The notes: generated by a model not told the origin, from the sequence alone. Counted from the stretch's first letter, positions 1 to 10,038 are shown. The stretch is DNA of 64,000 bases from an uncultured Muribaculaceae bacterium (GCA_944321715.1 CALUMJ010000005.1:1-64000); one strand, 5' to 3'. Program-made: numbers and translations.

Positions 1-76
1 GGCGGAATTGGTAGACGCGCTACTTTGAGGGGGTAGTGAGCTTTCGCTCGTGTGAGTTCGAGTCTCATTTCGGACA
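1..76 (+). tRNA. tRNA-Leu (GAG), 5' end cut by window
   Basis: Class II tRNA. The D-arm core (GGTAGACGCGC), an anticodon stem CTACT/GGTAG around the loop TTGAGGG (anticodon GAG), a long variable arm GAGC-TTTC-GCTC, and a T-arm GTGAG-TTCGAGT-CTCAT are all visible. The 3' acceptor strand is TTCGGAC with discriminator A, and no CCA is encoded. The matching 5' acceptor strand lies before base 1, so the gene is partial. Confidence 0.95.
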
Positions 77-80
77 CTAA

Positions 81-114
81 AGGCTGCAATGCACCACGCA
101 TCGCAGCCTTTTTT
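81..114 (+). terminator. Rho-independent terminator of tRNA-Leu
   Basis: The stem AGGCTGC/GCAGCCT is extended inside by ATGC/GCAT and followed directly by six T. It lies five bases after the tRNA, so it ends the tRNA transcript. Confidence 0.85.
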
Positions 115-167
115 GTATTCACACCCACGTGACGCTTTGATTACCGCAGATTTACTAATCTCTTCTC

Positions 168-504
168 CACGGCTCTTTCATTTAACCCATGTGGGTAGCC
201 CATTGGAGGGGCGGCGAAGCCGTCCAATTTCCAGTAACCGCCGGTGACAAGCCCCAACGGGGCGCAGGAACCAGCGGTGTGCAATACCCTGACCAGCAGG
301 GCCTCCTTGGAGGTCCAACGTGCCACATTTTTGCCATCCATGTTGTTATGCGCCGTGGAGCTTCGTTCGACCTCCTCGAGGCCGTTCCCGTGGGTGTGTC
401 CTTTCCGACGGTTCCTGCGCCCCGTTGGGGCTTGTCACCGCCGGTTACATCATGGTTGGACGGCTTCGCCGCCCTCCAGTGTTGCTTTAAATGAAAGAGC
501 CGTG
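168..504. mobile_element. 337-bp palindromic MITE-like element with 9-bp target duplication
   Basis: The ends are a perfect 18-bp inverted repeat, CACGGCTCTTTCATTTAA at 168-185 and its complement at 487-504. Inner blocks are also inverted and nearly identical: GCGGCGAAGCCGTCCAA against TTGGACGGCTTCGCCGC, and a roughly 38-bp block around 235-272 against one around 410-447. A 9-bp direct repeat TCTCTTCTC flanks it exactly (159-167 and 505-513), as expected of a target-site duplication. It has no coding capacity for a transposase; open frames inside are by-products of the palindrome. It looks like a non-autonomous element mobilised in trans. The transposase family cannot be named from sequence alone. 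Confidence 0.75.
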
Positions 505-686
505 TCTCTTCTCTAATGAAAAAAACGTTTTCATTATTCTGCCAGTGTAGAATCCCGAGGATTTTACCTAAATTTGCAATATAACGAAGCAAACTAATAA
601 TGAAACTAATAGAAAACAACATATCGAAAATAATATTTTTGTGCAAAAAGCACTTACAAGACATTCTTACTCTATACTGAAAATAC

Positions 687-2075
687 ATGGCACTGCACCC
701 ACAATTTATAGGCGAGATGGAGCGGCTGCTGGGCGACGACGAAGCACGGCAACTGTTGCAAGCAATCACTGGCACCGATGCCGTAACGTCAATCCGCGTC
801 AATGCCGCCAAAACGGCGTTACGCCCTGCACCGAGTTGCACACGTGTGCCTTGGTGCGGCACTGGCTACTACCTGCCCGGGCATGAACAATTCACATTCG
901 ACCCATTGCTTCACTCAGGGTTGTACTATGTGCAAGACGCATCGTCGATGGTTATCGACCACATCGTCAGGACACTTGTCAAGCAACCGGTGAGATACTT
1001 AGACCTTTGCGCCGCACCTGGAGGGAAAAGCACCGCAGCGCGCGCCGCACTGCCCACAAGGTCACTGATGGTGTGCAACGAGGTAGTGCCACAGCGAGCC
1101 AATATTCTGAAAGAAAACATAATAAAATGGGGAAACCCCGACTGCATAGTCGCCAGCAGCGACAGCAGCCGATGGGGGCGGCTCACGCATTTCTTTGATG
1201 TAGTGGCTGCCGATGTGCCTTGCAGCGGCGAAGGCATGTTCCGAAAAGACTGTGCCGCCGTGGAGCAGTGGAATCCAGCGTTGGTAGAACAATGCGCCCA
1301 ACGGCAACGCCTCATCATCGACAATGTGTGGAATGCAATAGCCCCGGGAGGGTTGCTCATTTATAGCACTTGCACCTTCAACCGTGCCGAAAATGAAGCT
1401 GTTGCCGAATACATTATCGACCGATATGGCGCAACGCCCGTGTGCATAGAAATGCCGAGCGACTGGGGCATAGCCAACGGCGTGGACGGACAAAAGTGGT
1501 GCTACCGTTTCTTGCCACACCATGTGCGCGGCGAGGGCCTGTTTGTGTGCGTGCTGCAAAAGCCCGACGACGAAACACGGGCAACGTTGCCCACCAAACG
1601 TCGCCGCCAAAATACCGAAAAAATACCACAATCGGCAAAACAATGGCTCGCCGACAGCGACAAGCTCACGTTCACTATGGCGGGCGACACGCTGACGGCG
1701 ATTTCGGCCGACATGGCCGATGCAGCCGACCTCATTGCACGTGAAACCGATGTGCTGCTACGCGGAGTGGAAGTGGGCATCGCAAAAGGCCGCGACATAC
1801 TGCCGGCACAATCGCTGGCTCTGACGACAGCTGCCCGGAACGACGCCTTTGCGACAGCCGAGGTGGATTATGCCAGTGCAATAACCTACCTGCGAGGCGA
1901 TGCCATCACACTCGGCGACGCGCCTCGCGGAATTGTGTTGATTAAATACCACGGTGCGCCATTAGGCTTTGCAAAGCAAGTGGGCAACCGCGCCAACAAC
2001 CTCTATCCACGAGAATGGCGCATACGTAGCACGTATGCGCCATCACAACCACCCTGTGTGTTAGGGTCAGTATAG
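687..2075 (+). CDS. rsmF: 16S rRNA (cytosine-C5)-methyltransferase, RsmF/NOL1-NOP2-Sun family
   Basis: 462 aa. It transfers a methyl group from S-adenosylmethionine to C5 of a cytosine in 16S rRNA. The SAM-binding motif LDLCAAPGGKS (about residues 105-115) is intact. The two family cysteines are present: motif IV DVPCSGEGMF (Cys179) and motif VI YSTCTF (Cys229). The C-terminal part matches the extra RNA-binding domain of RsmF-type enzymes in length. The start is the first ATG after an AT-rich leader. The gene converges with the M24 peptidase and overlaps its end by 9 bp. The exact target base is inferred from the family. Confidence 0.88.
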   Translation: MALHPQFIGEMERLLGDDEARQLLQAITGTDAVTSIRVNAAKTALRPAPSCTRVPWCGTGYYLPGHEQFTFDPLLHSGLYYVQDASSMVIDHIVRTLVKQPVRYLDLCAAPGGKSTAARAALPTRSLMVCNEVVPQRANILKENIIKWGNPDCIVASSDSSRWGRLTHFFDVVAADVPCSGEGMFRKDCAAVEQWNPALVEQCAQRQRLIIDNVWNAIAPGGLLIYSTCTFNRAENEAVAEYIIDRYGATPVCIEMPSDWGIANGVDGQKWCYRFLPHHVRGEGLFVCVLQKPDDETRATLPTKRRRQNTEKIPQSAKQWLADSDKLTFTMAGDTLTAISADMADAADLIARETDVLLRGVEVGIAKGRDILPAQSLALTTAARNDAFATAEVDYASAITYLRGDAITLGDAPRGIVLIKYHGAPLGFAKQVGNRANNLYPREWRIRSTYAPSQPPCVLGSV

Positions 2076-3242
2076 TTCCAAGATTTGCTCGGGGGCGTTG
2101 GTGAGGCACTCAAGCCCACCTTCACGCACAACGTATGTGTTCTCGATGCCCACTGCACCGACCGACGGAATTACAAACTTCGGTTCAAGTGCAATCACGT
2201 TGCCAGCCACGAGTGTGTCGCGGCTACGAGGGGCAATCACAGGCAATTCGTTCACCTCGATTCCCACTCCGTGCCCTATAAAGCCGGCCTTCTGTTTAAG
2301 CCCCATGAAATATTCTTCAAGCCGAGCTTCTTTCACCATTCGCATGGCCTCTTCATATAGCGCTTTTGCCTCGACACCTGGCACAGCCATCGCAGCGAGG
2401 CGGTGATGAATGTCGATTGACAATTGATGCGCCCGTTCGGCCAACTCAGGAATAGCCCCAACCCGGTAAACACGCGTCATGTCGGTCATGTAGCCGTTGA
2501 AGTTGCCACACATGTCCACCATCACCGTGTTGCCTTGCTTTATAAGCGAGCCATTGCAACCCACCGGGAGCGACTCGTCAAGTCCGCCGCCACCCATCGC
2601 AAAATCGTATGGCGACGGCGTTTCGGCATTCACGCCACACAACAAGTTGCCCATGAAAAGCTCCATAGTGTCACCAGCTATGCGGAACTGCCCAAGGCAT
2701 CCCTCGCTGCGCAAGATGCGTTCGATTTCGATTTGCAACTCGATGTCAGACATGCCGCTACGATAAACCTTCTCTATGTTATGGTAAGCCGTAGCGTGGT
2801 GAACTCCACACTCTTTCAACTTGTTTATTTCAAACTCGCTTTTCACCGAACGCACCTTGTTGATAATTGGTGTGGCATCGGCAATGGTCGCATCGGTGAA
2901 AATGCCTTTAAGCCTCTCGATGGTGTTATACGAGGCAATACCCAATTCCATTGCCACCGTTAGCGGCCTTGACGCTCCGGCAATGAAGTCGGCAATCTGC
3001 TCGGGCTTGCGTATATACACTACGTTGTCGCCTTCAAGCCCATTGGGGCGTTTTACAAAATATGTCACACATCCTGTTGCCGTAATGTAGGCATATCCGC
3101 AATACACGCGCCCCGAAGTATAATACAAATTGGCAAAATTAGACAACAAGATGGCATCTATGCCACGCGCAGCCAATTCGCTGGCGATGCGGCCAATGCG
3201 CCCCGCCACCTCGGCGTTGCACTGTTGTGGAATGATGTTCAT
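2067..3242 (-). CDS. M24 family metallopeptidase (Xaa-Pro aminopeptidase type)
   Basis: 391 aa. The N-terminal creatinase-like domain (about 1-140) is followed by a pita-bread M24 catalytic domain. The five metal ligands are readable in order: Asp in MVDMCG, Asp in MTDMTR, His in GHGVGIE, Glu in ALEPKF and Glu in GIENTY. Such enzymes remove N-terminal residues before proline in the cytoplasm using two divalent metals. No signal peptide is seen. The upstream HAD gene ends 7 bp away, so it is the last gene of a minus-strand operon starting near 5281. Substrate range (Xaa-Pro dipeptidase or aminopeptidase) is not resolved. Confidence 0.88.
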   Translation of the reverse strand: MNIIPQQCNAEVAGRIGRIASELAARGIDAILLSNFANLYYTSGRVYCGYAYITATGCVTYFVKRPNGLEGDNVVYIRKPEQIADFIAGASRPLTVAMELGIASYNTIERLKGIFTDATIADATPIINKVRSVKSEFEINKLKECGVHHATAYHNIEKVYRSGMSDIELQIEIERILRSEGCLGQFRIAGDTMELFMGNLLCGVNAETPSPYDFAMGGGGLDESLPVGCNGSLIKQGNTVMVDMCGNFNGYMTDMTRVYRVGAIPELAERAHQLSIDIHHRLAAMAVPGVEAKALYEEAMRMVKEARLEEYFMGLKQKAGFIGHGVGIEVNELPVIAPRSRDTLVAGNVIALEPKFVIPSVGAVGIENTYVVREGGLECLTNAPEQILELY

Positions 3243-3249
3243 AGTTAAG

Positions 3250-3921
3250 TTACTCCTTTTCCTTTATATTTATGAAGAATTTTGTGAAGTCGGCAAAACT
3301 GTCAAAAGCAATGTCATACCCCTGGCACTTGCCAAACCCGTATGACGCATATACAAAAGGTATGCCCGCACGGTGAGTTTCGTCGCAGTCGCCCTGGGTG
3401 TCGCCCACATACACGGCATGTCTCAACCCATGTCGCTCAATCAAGCGGCAAATGTTACCGCTTTTAGGCACAGGATTCTCGCCGTATGTAATCGAACCGC
3501 TGAACAATTGCGCAGTGCCTGTGAACTGCATGAAATTATGCAATCCGTTACGGCCGCAATTGCTCATCATCAGCAAGTGGTAATGCTGCGCCAGCACCGA
3601 AAGCCCTTCTTTCACCCCAGGATAAAGATTGCCGCCCAATTGCGGCATCATTTCCTCCTCGGCACACGACAATGCGTCAACAAATTCACTGTAATCAAAT
3701 CCGGCGGGAGCATGCCCCTCGGTCAATCCTTTCGCTATGACCTCAATCGGCTTTCCCATATATGGCACAAGGTCGCTGCCGTTTATGTGCAAATCTATTC
3801 CATGCTGGGCATAGCACCGATTCCACACCTCGGCGTATGAATCGGTGGCATCCCACAGCGTTCCATCCATGTCGAAAATCAGCGCATCGGTGAATGGAAT
3901 TAAATCACTATACATTATCAT
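3250..3921 (-). CDS. HAD superfamily hydrolase (phosphoglycolate-phosphatase-like)
   Basis: 223 aa from the chosen ATG at 3921, whose ATGA overlaps the TGA of the upstream GldH gene. A longer reading frame to 3990 exists, but it would overlap that gene by 70 bp and adds an implausible basic N-terminus. The HAD motif I IFDMDGTLWD supplies the nucleophile Asp and the second Asp. The motif II region MMSNCG, a lysine in PKSGN and the motif IV VYVGDTQGDCD are all present. A helical cap lies between motifs I and II. It is a small-molecule phosphatase of subfamily I; the substrate is not determined. Confidence 0.85.
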   Translation of the reverse strand: MIMYSDLIPFTDALIFDMDGTLWDATDSYAEVWNRCYAQHGIDLHINGSDLVPYMGKPIEVIAKGLTEGHAPAGFDYSEFVDALSCAEEEMMPQLGGNLYPGVKEGLSVLAQHYHLLMMSNCGRNGLHNFMQFTGTAQLFSGSITYGENPVPKSGNICRLIERHGLRHAVYVGDTQGDCDETHRAGIPFVYASYGFGKCQGYDIAFDSFADFTKFFINIKEKE

Positions 3922-4397
3922 TTGTGTTGTATTATGCCTATGCCTACGTCGGAAATATGCAGCAGAGTGTCGCGTCCAGTCGTTTGCCACACCATGACCA
4001 CCGATGTCGAGTCCAACCTCACACCATTAGCCACCGAAACTTGGCATTGGTAGAGCGAACCAAATCCGTCGCTCGTCCAGTTGCCGTTACTATCGACAAG
4101 GGGTATAGTCACCTGTCGGCGCAACGCTATAGTATCGGCGGTCACAACATCTACTGTCATCGTGGCATTGCCCAGCTCATATTCATTCTCATGCACTATG
4201 GCAAGGGTCAGCTCCATTCCGTCGCCCTCCACGCAAGGCTTGAAGTAGCAAGGCACAGTGCGTCGCCACCCTCTGTCGGGCAGATGCACGAATTGCGAAT
4301 ATAGTTCCTCGACATTACCACTGCCACCCGAGCATGAGGCGACGAGGCACACCAGCAGAGATACCGCCAACCCCGCAAAGCAGCGTAACATGCGCAT
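3918..4397 (-). CDS. gldH: GldH-like gliding-motility/T9SS lipoprotein
   Basis: 159 aa from ATG 4397, sharing one base with the upstream stop (TGATG). An in-frame TTG one codon earlier is less likely. A signal peptide ends in the lipobox LVASC, so the protein should be anchored to a membrane by lipid. The body is a beta-rich domain with the family pattern of a conserved tryptophan in RGWRR, a LTLAIVHENEYELGN strand region and GNWTSDGFGSLYQ. GldH proteins are Bacteroidetes lipoproteins tied to gliding or type IX secretion; non-gliding members keep the gene, often beside ricT, which here lies separately at 12652. Confidence 0.65.
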   Translation of the reverse strand: MRMLRCFAGLAVSLLVCLVASCSGGSGNVEELYSQFVHLPDRGWRRTVPCYFKPCVEGDGMELTLAIVHENEYELGNATMTVDVVTADTIALRRQVTIPLVDSNGNWTSDGFGSLYQCQVSVANGVRLDSTSVVMVWQTTGRDTLLHISDVGIGIIQHK

Positions 4398-5281
4398 CAA
4401 TTCACTGGAGTTATGGTATAACCAGCCTTGCGCAACAACGAGAGCAATCCGTTGTCGCCAGGTAGATGCCCGGCACCCACTACTATAAACGTTGAAGCCT
4501 CAGGTAAAATGGTCTTTAGCTGCTCTATCCAGTTGTGGTTGCGCTTGTTGATTAGCACATCGGCCTCATATTCGCTCATTCCCAATTCGGGGTTGCACAT
4601 CAATTCATACATCGAGTCAAGGTCTTGTTGTGAATACAACTCGGTGAGCATACGCGAATATTCCAGATAGGCCGTTTCGTCGGTAACGAGCTTCATCAAA
4701 TCCTCGACTTGAATCGATATGGGCGAGTTGAACAACATTTGCATCTGGAACTCGGCTGTTTCAAAGCCTTTCACGGCCATGTTTTGTTCCTTTGCCTTCT
4801 GCTGGATAGCCGCATCAATGGCTTTGGTGGGGTCGAAGCCTTCAAAGGCTTGGGCGGCTTGCAACACCGATATTTGGGCCGAAAGCACGGCGGGCTTCAC
4901 CATGTCGAACTGGGCGACCGGCATGTGCGTGTACTTCTGCACGGCAGCATCTACGATTGCCATTTGGTCGGCAGTCAGCACTTTGCTCAGTGTGCTGTCG
5001 GCAGGTGCCACCATATACTTTTGCGCCTGCATCATCATATCTTGCGAGGCCGATTCCATGTCGATTTCACCATACATCTGCTGGCAACTTGCAAATGCGT
5101 CATTGAAACCAGCTATGCCGTCAAGCACCGACATCGGTGCCACATGGTGGCTGCCAAGCAGGTACGAATCTTTGGCACCATTGCCCGAAATTTTCCACAA
5201 TATCTGCGCATTAATGGCCACTGAGCCTATCACGGCCGCAGCCAACAGAAACACCAATCTGAATAATGTCATCTTTTTCAT
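4397..5281 (-). CDS. TraB/GumN family protein, secreted
   Basis: 294 aa with an N-terminal signal peptide (hydrophobic residues about 6-24, ending near INAQ). The family's two conserved ends are present: SYLLGSHHVAP near the N-terminus, and FIVVGAGHLPGDNG near the C-terminus. These hold the paired His and Glu/Gly residues proposed to form a metal-dependent peptidase-like active site. The enzymatic role of bacterial TraB/GumN proteins is not established. It heads the operon with gldH, the HAD phosphatase and the M24 peptidase, with overlapping stop and start codons. Confidence 0.82.
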   Translation of the reverse strand: MKKMTLFRLVFLLAAAVIGSVAINAQILWKISGNGAKDSYLLGSHHVAPMSVLDGIAGFNDAFASCQQMYGEIDMESASQDMMMQAQKYMVAPADSTLSKVLTADQMAIVDAAVQKYTHMPVAQFDMVKPAVLSAQISVLQAAQAFEGFDPTKAIDAAIQQKAKEQNMAVKGFETAEFQMQMLFNSPISIQVEDLMKLVTDETAYLEYSRMLTELYSQQDLDSMYELMCNPELGMSEYEADVLINKRNHNWIEQLKTILPEASTFIVVGAGHLPGDNGLLSLLRKAGYTITPVN

Positions 5282-5327
5282 ATCAGTAAAATTAATTATT
5301 AATGCAAAATTAGAACAAATGCCGATT

Positions 5328-6644
5328 TTATTTAAGCAATGTCAATATATCTTTCAAAGAAAATTTTTTGCCGTAAAGCAATATGCCTTTGCGGTAGATT
5401 TTGGCAGCCAGTGCGGCAATGCCGAATGCCGACGCATACAACACCACTATGCTCAATACCACTTCCCAAAGTGCCACATCGTATGGCAACCTGACCATCA
5501 TCACAACTGGCGACGTGAACGGTATCATCGAACACCACCATGCAAGCTGCCCGTCGGGGTTGTCGATACAGGCAATACCTGCCCACAGGGCAAACACCAA
5601 AAACATCATCAGCGGCACGGTGACTTGACTGCTTTCGTTGGGCTGGTCAACTGTTGAACCGGCGGCAGCGAACAACGAGCCGTAAAGCAAATACCCGCCA
5701 AGGAAATACAGTATGAAGCACACTACAATGCCAGCAATGTCAATCGAAGCGACAGACTGCATGAATGTGGCAAGAGTTTCGTCGTCCATGCCGTCGAGCA
5801 TCGCATTTGCTCCCGATGCCTGCATCATCATCGACGGGTCGCCCGACGCTATGGAGCCAAAGCCCAATGCCGCCGAGGCGACACCCAACAATGCGACCCA
5901 AATGGCAATCTGCGCAAGCCCGACAAGCCCCACACCGACAATCTTGCCAACAAGCAACTCGATGGGACGGCAACAGCTCACCATCACCTCGACGATGCGG
6001 TTGGTCTTTTCCTCGCTTACGCTCGTGAGTATCATCGCCCCATACATCATCACAAACATATAAGTCAGGAAAGCGAGCATCAACCCTATGAAGCTGGCAA
6101 TGTCGGCATTTGACTGCGATTCGCTCCCGTCTTCTTCCCATTTGATGCAGTTGACTTGCACGTCGGCACGGCTATCTTCCATGATTTTGTCCAACTGCGG
6201 TATGCCATACGATGCAATGCGCGCTTGTGTGATGGTATCGTCCAGGCACTGTGCCACATGCTGTTGCAGCCCTGTACGCACGGCATTGCGCGAAATTATG
6301 TTCACATTGCACGTGCTGTCGATGCCAGCAGGGATTACCACTATGGCATATAGATTCTCCTGCTGGTCGTAAAATTCCTTCAATCCTTCAGCCCCAATCG
6401 GGGATATGTCGTGGAAACGGAAATCGTCGTTGCTCGTGATAGCTGCGCCGTAACGTCCACTCTCGTCCATGACGGCCACCGTCTGCGTTTCGCTCGTGTT
6501 GATTTTCGACATCAAGAAAGGCAACCCCATGCATGCGATGCCTATGAGCGGAATGAGTATGGTGGTGACAATAAAAGTCTTTTTCCCTGCTATTGCAAGG
6601 AATTCACGCCACATTATTATGGAAATGCGTTTTATGCTGCTCAT
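5328..6644 (-). CDS. ABC-2 type transporter permease (NatB-like)
   Basis: 438 aa. One transmembrane segment near residues 20-45 is followed by a large non-cytoplasmic domain (about 50-185). A cluster of five to six hydrophobic spans covers the C-terminal half, the standard ABC2_membrane_3 layout. The start overlaps the stop of the ATPase gene by 4 bp (ATGA), so the two are translationally coupled and form one exporter. The NatAB name follows from architecture; sodium transport is not shown by sequence, and drug or lipid efflux is equally possible. Confidence 0.83.
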   Translation of the reverse strand: MSSIKRISIIMWREFLAIAGKKTFIVTTILIPLIGIACMGLPFLMSKINTSETQTVAVMDESGRYGAAITSNDDFRFHDISPIGAEGLKEFYDQQENLYAIVVIPAGIDSTCNVNIISRNAVRTGLQQHVAQCLDDTITQARIASYGIPQLDKIMEDSRADVQVNCIKWEEDGSESQSNADIASFIGLMLAFLTYMFVMMYGAMILTSVSEEKTNRIVEVMVSCCRPIELLVGKIVGVGLVGLAQIAIWVALLGVASAALGFGSIASGDPSMMMQASGANAMLDGMDDETLATFMQSVASIDIAGIVVCFILYFLGGYLLYGSLFAAAGSTVDQPNESSQVTVPLMMFLVFALWAGIACIDNPDGQLAWWCSMIPFTSPVVMMVRLPYDVALWEVVLSIVVLYASAFGIAALAAKIYRKGILLYGKKFSLKDILTLLK

Positions 6645-7570
6645 CGTGCTATGGTGTTATTGGTGTTGGAAACTGTTTCGATGAAAATCTCGTTCATGCT
6701 TGGCAGCAATTCGTGGAATTCGGCAAGCATGTAATGGTCGTTAAGATAAGCAACGACATCGCGCGGCGCGACATCGGTGCCAAGCCTCAAATCGGCCACG
6801 ATGCCACCGAAGGGCGACGGCTCGACATGCTCGACACTGAAGAGGTTATCGACAGGTTCGAGGCTCATTGTGTCAGATACCCCCACACGGTAAAGTTTCT
6901 TGCCGAAGTTGCGGCGCACCTGTGCCACACGCCCCGACAAAACCACTTGCGAGCGATTAATCAGCGCAAACTCCTCGCACACCTCTTCCACCGAACTCAT
7001 GTTGTGGGTCGAGAATATAATCGTTGCGCCCATATCGTGCAGCCGCAAGATTTCTTTCTTCAGCAGCTCGGCGTTGACAGGGTCGAATCCCGAGAATGGC
7101 TCATCGAATATTAGCAACTGTGGCGAATGTATGACAGTGGTGATGAATTGCACTTTCTGTGCCATACCTTTCGAGAGGGTTTCTATTTTTTTGCCAGCCC
7201 ACTCGGTGAGCCCGAAACGTTCGAGCCACTCGCCCATTGCCACACGTGCTGCCTGGGTGTCCATACCTCGCAACCGGGCAATATACAATATATGGTCGGC
7301 AACCTTCATTTTCCTATACAATCCACGCTCCTCGGGCAGGTAGCCAATATTGGCAATGTCGCTGGCACACAACTGGTGCCCGTCGAAAAGCACTTCGCCG
7401 CTGTCGGCTCGTGTAATCATGTTCAAGATGCGTATCAACGAGGTCTTTCCCGCGCCATTTGGGCCAAGAAGCCCGAAAACACAACCACGTGGCACACTTA
7501 TCGACACACGGTCGAGTGCAAGATGCCCATCATACTGCTTGACTACATCTTTGACTTCGATAAAATTCAT
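6641..7570 (-). CDS. ABC transporter ATP-binding protein (NatA-like)
   Basis: 309 aa. Walker A GPNGAGKTS, signature LSKGMAQK, Walker B LLIFDEPFSGFDP and the switch histidine in FSTHNM are intact. The C-terminal DUF4162-like tail (about 220-309) is typical of NatA-type subunits. It is the first gene of the pair with the permease. A good -7 element on the minus strand (TATATTTG, plus-strand 7604-7611) lies 33 bp upstream of the start, with no convincing -33 TTG. Confidence 0.9.
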   Translation of the reverse strand: MNFIEVKDVVKQYDGHLALDRVSISVPRGCVFGLLGPNGAGKTSLIRILNMITRADSGEVLFDGHQLCASDIANIGYLPEERGLYRKMKVADHILYIARLRGMDTQAARVAMGEWLERFGLTEWAGKKIETLSKGMAQKVQFITTVIHSPQLLIFDEPFSGFDPVNAELLKKEILRLHDMGATIIFSTHNMSSVEEVCEEFALINRSQVVLSGRVAQVRRNFGKKLYRVGVSDTMSLEPVDNLFSVEHVEPSPFGGIVADLRLGTDVAPRDVVAYLNDHYMLAEFHELLPSMNEIFIETVSNTNNTIAR

Positions 7571-7603
7571 TTGGTTGTAAGCATAATAGTTAAATAATTA
7601 TTG

Positions 7604-7611
7604 CAAATATA
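7604..7611 (-). promoter_or_regulatory. -7 element for the ABC transporter operon
   Basis: Reads TATATTTG on the minus strand, 33 bp before the ATPase start, which fits the Bacteroidetes TAnnTTTG consensus. No TTG is found at the usual distance. Confidence 0.45.
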
Positions 7612-7727
7612 ACAAACTGTTTTGGATTTTATATTAACAAATCTATAACACGCATTAAAACGCCACTTTTCGAAGCCAATTCGGCTAATAATAGTTTAAT
7701 TATACGCTTTTTATCAGAAAGTTTGCT

Positions 7728-7735
7728 TATCTTTG
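7728..7735 (+). promoter_or_regulatory. -7 element for pnp
   Basis: TATCTTTG matches the Bacteroidetes TAnnTTTG -7 consensus and sits 29 bp before the chosen pnp ATG. The -33 region is AT-rich without a clear TTG. Confidence 0.55.
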
Positions 7736-7764
7736 CAGGAATTTTCACAAGTAGAATAATATTT

Positions 7765-10038
7765 ATGGTAACACCTACAAAGAAAACCATCGACCTGGGT
7801 GACGGACGAGTAATCACCCTTGAAACAGGCAAACTTGCCAAACAGGCCGATGGAGCGGTTGAACTGCGCATGAACAACACGATGCTTCTTGCGACAGTAG
7901 TGTCGGCCAAGGAGGCCGGCGAAGGAGTTGACTTTATGCCACTCCAGGTTGAATACAAAGAAAAATTTTCGGCTTTCGGGCGTTTCCCGGGAGGATTCCA
8001 GAAGCGTGAAGGCCGAGCATCGGATTACGAAATCCTCACCGCACGCTTGGTTGACCGTGTATTGCGCCCATTGTTCCCCGACAATTACCACGCCGACACA
8101 TTTGTCAACATAATCCTTTTCTCGTCGGACGGCGTTGACATGCCCGATGCCCTCGCCGGCCTTGCCGCATCGGCTGCGATAGCAGTTTCGGATGTTCCGT
8201 TCAACGGACCAATCTCCGAGGTGCGAGTGGCACGTATCGACGGCCAATTCGTCATCAATCCTACTTTCGACCAATTGAAAACAGCTGACATGGATCTTAT
8301 GGTGGGTGCTACTTACGACAATATTATGATGGTCGAAGGTGAGATGGACGAAGTGAGCGAAACCGACTTGCTCGAAGCACTGAAAGCCGCACACGAAGCC
8401 ATCAAGGTGCAATGCACAGCGCAAATGGAACTTGCCAAGGAACTTGGCGTGACCAAACGCGAATATTGCCACGAAGTGAACGATGAGGAACTGCGTGCCA
8501 AAGTGAAAGAAGTGTGCTACGACAAGGCATACGCCATCGCAAAGGCTGGCTCGGCCGACAAGCACTGGCGCAACGACAGCTTCGAGGCCATCTGCAACGA
8601 ATTTATAGAATCGCTCCCCGAGGAAGAGCGCGAGGAAAAGACTCCGCTGGTGCAACGCTACTACCACGACGTTGAGAAAGAAGCCATGCGCCGCTGCGTG
8701 CTCGACGAGGGTGTACGACTCGACGGCCGCAAGACCACCGAAATACGCCCAATCTGGTGCGAAGTCGATTACTTGCCAGGCCCTCACGGTTCGGCCGTAT
8801 TCACCCGAGGCGAAACACAAGCCCTCGCCACAGTGACTCTTGGCACGAAACTCGACGAAAAACTCATCGACGATGTGCTTAACCATAATACCGAACGTTT
8901 CTTGTTGCACTATAACTTCCCGCCGTTCTCTACGGGCGAAGCCAAGGCTCAGCGTGGCGTAGGCCGCCGCGAAATAGGCCACGGCAACTTGGCACACCGC
9001 GCCCTCAAGCGCATGTTCCCCGACGATTTCCCCTACACGGTGCGCATCGTATCCGACATATTGGAATCTAACGGGTCATCTTCAATGGCTACCGTGTGTG
9101 CCGGCACATTGGCACTGCTCGATGCCGGTGTCAAGATGAAGAAGCCTGTTGCCGGCATCGCAATGGGGCTGATTTCCGACACAGGCAACGTGAAACACGC
9201 CATCTTGTCGGACATCTTGGGCGACGAAGACCACCTTGGCGACATGGACTTCAAGGTGACTGGTACAAAAGACGGCATCACGGCAACACAAATGGACATC
9301 AAATGCGACGGCCTGTCGTATGAGATACTTGAGCAAGCCCTCAACCAAGCACGTGAAGGACGTTTGCACATATTGAACATCATCAACGAAACCATTCCTG
9401 CTCCTCGCGAAGACTACAAGCCGCACGTGCCTCGCATCGTGAAGATGACTGTTGATAAAGACTTCATCGGCGCAATTATCGGCAAGGGCGGTGAAACAAT
9501 CCAAGGCATCCAAGAATCGACCGGCGCAATCATTACCATCGACGAAATCGACGGCAAAGGCGAAATCGAGATTGCAGCAGCCAACAAAGACAGCATCGAA
9601 GCTGCCGTGGCTCGCATCAAGGAAATCACTGCCGTACCCGAAGAAGGCAAGGTATATACCGGTGTGGTGCGGAGCATACTTGAGTTTGGTGCATTCGTCG
9701 AATTCATGCCCGGACACGATGGGTTGCTGCACATATCAGAAATCGGCTGGAACCGCTTCGACGACATGGAAGCTACCGGCCTGAAAGAAGGCGACACAGT
9801 GACCGTCAAGCTCATCGAAATCGACAAGAAAACCGGCAAGTTCCGCCTGTCGATGAAAGCCCTCCAAGAGAAGCCCGAAGGCTACGAGGAACGCCGTGGC
9901 GGCAACAATGGAGGCAACCACCGAAACGGCGGCAATGGCAACGGCGGCAATAACCGTGGCCCTCGCCGCGAAGCGGGCAACAACGGACGCGGGCCTCGCC
10001 GCGACAATGGCAATGGCCGTGGGCCTCGCCGTGATTGA
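7765..10038 (+). CDS. pnp: polyribonucleotide nucleotidyltransferase (PNPase)
   Basis: 757 aa from ATG 7765. An in-frame ATG 14 codons earlier lies across the promoter and is rejected. The protein degrades RNA 3' to 5' with phosphate. It has two RNase PH domains separated by a helical linker, a KH domain with the loop IIGKGGETI (near residue 560) and an S1 domain ([19 protein letters not shown] onward). The tail after about residue 705 is a low-complexity Gly/Asn/Arg stretch with several GPRRD-like units, longer and more RG-rich than in E. coli PNPase, and likely a disordered RNA-binding extension. A terminator follows. Confidence 0.97.
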   Translation: MVTPTKKTIDLGDGRVITLETGKLAKQADGAVELRMNNTMLLATVVSAKEAGEGVDFMPLQVEYKEKFSAFGRFPGGFQKREGRASDYEILTARLVDRVLRPLFPDNYHADTFVNIILFSSDGVDMPDALAGLAASAAIAVSDVPFNGPISEVRVARIDGQFVINPTFDQLKTADMDLMVGATYDNIMMVEGEMDEVSETDLLEALKAAHEAIKVQCTAQMELAKELGVTKREYCHEVNDEELRAKVKEVCYDKAYAIAKAGSADKHWRNDSFEAICNEFIESLPEEEREEKTPLVQRYYHDVEKEAMRRCVLDEGVRLDGRKTTEIRPIWCEVDYLPGPHGSAVFTRGETQALATVTLGTKLDEKLIDDVLNHNTERFLLHYNFPPFSTGEAKAQRGVGRREIGHGNLAHRALKRMFPDDFPYTVRIVSDILESNGSSSMATVCAGTLALLDAGVKMKKPVAGIAMGLISDTGNVKHAILSDILGDEDHLGDMDFKVTGTKDGITATQMDIKCDGLSYEILEQALNQAREGRLHILNIINETIPAPREDYKPHVPRIVKMTVDKDFIGAIIGKGGETIQGIQESTGAIITIDEIDGKGEIEIAAANKDSIEAAVARIKEITAVPEEGKVYTGVVRSILEFGAFVEFMPGHDGLLHISEIGWNRFDDMEATGLKEGDTVTVKLIEIDKKTGKFRLSMKALQEKPEGYEERRGGNNGGNHRNGGNGNGGNNRGPRREAGNNGRGPRRDNGNGRGPRRD

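Noticed and set aside
182..862. Long minus-strand open frame through the palindromic element
   Set aside because: It crosses the MITE-like palindrome and the start of the RsmF gene on the opposite strand, has no signal or domain, and mirrors a plus-strand frame of the same element.
4719..5657. Plus-strand frame opposite TraB/GumN and the permease
   Set aside because: Antisense to two well-supported genes and spanning their intergenic gap; no start context or domain.
7714..8997. 427-codon minus-strand frame opposite pnp
   Set aside because: It lies wholly antisense to the RNase PH part of PNPase, has no recognisable domain, and has the Val/Phe/His-rich composition typical of antisense frames.
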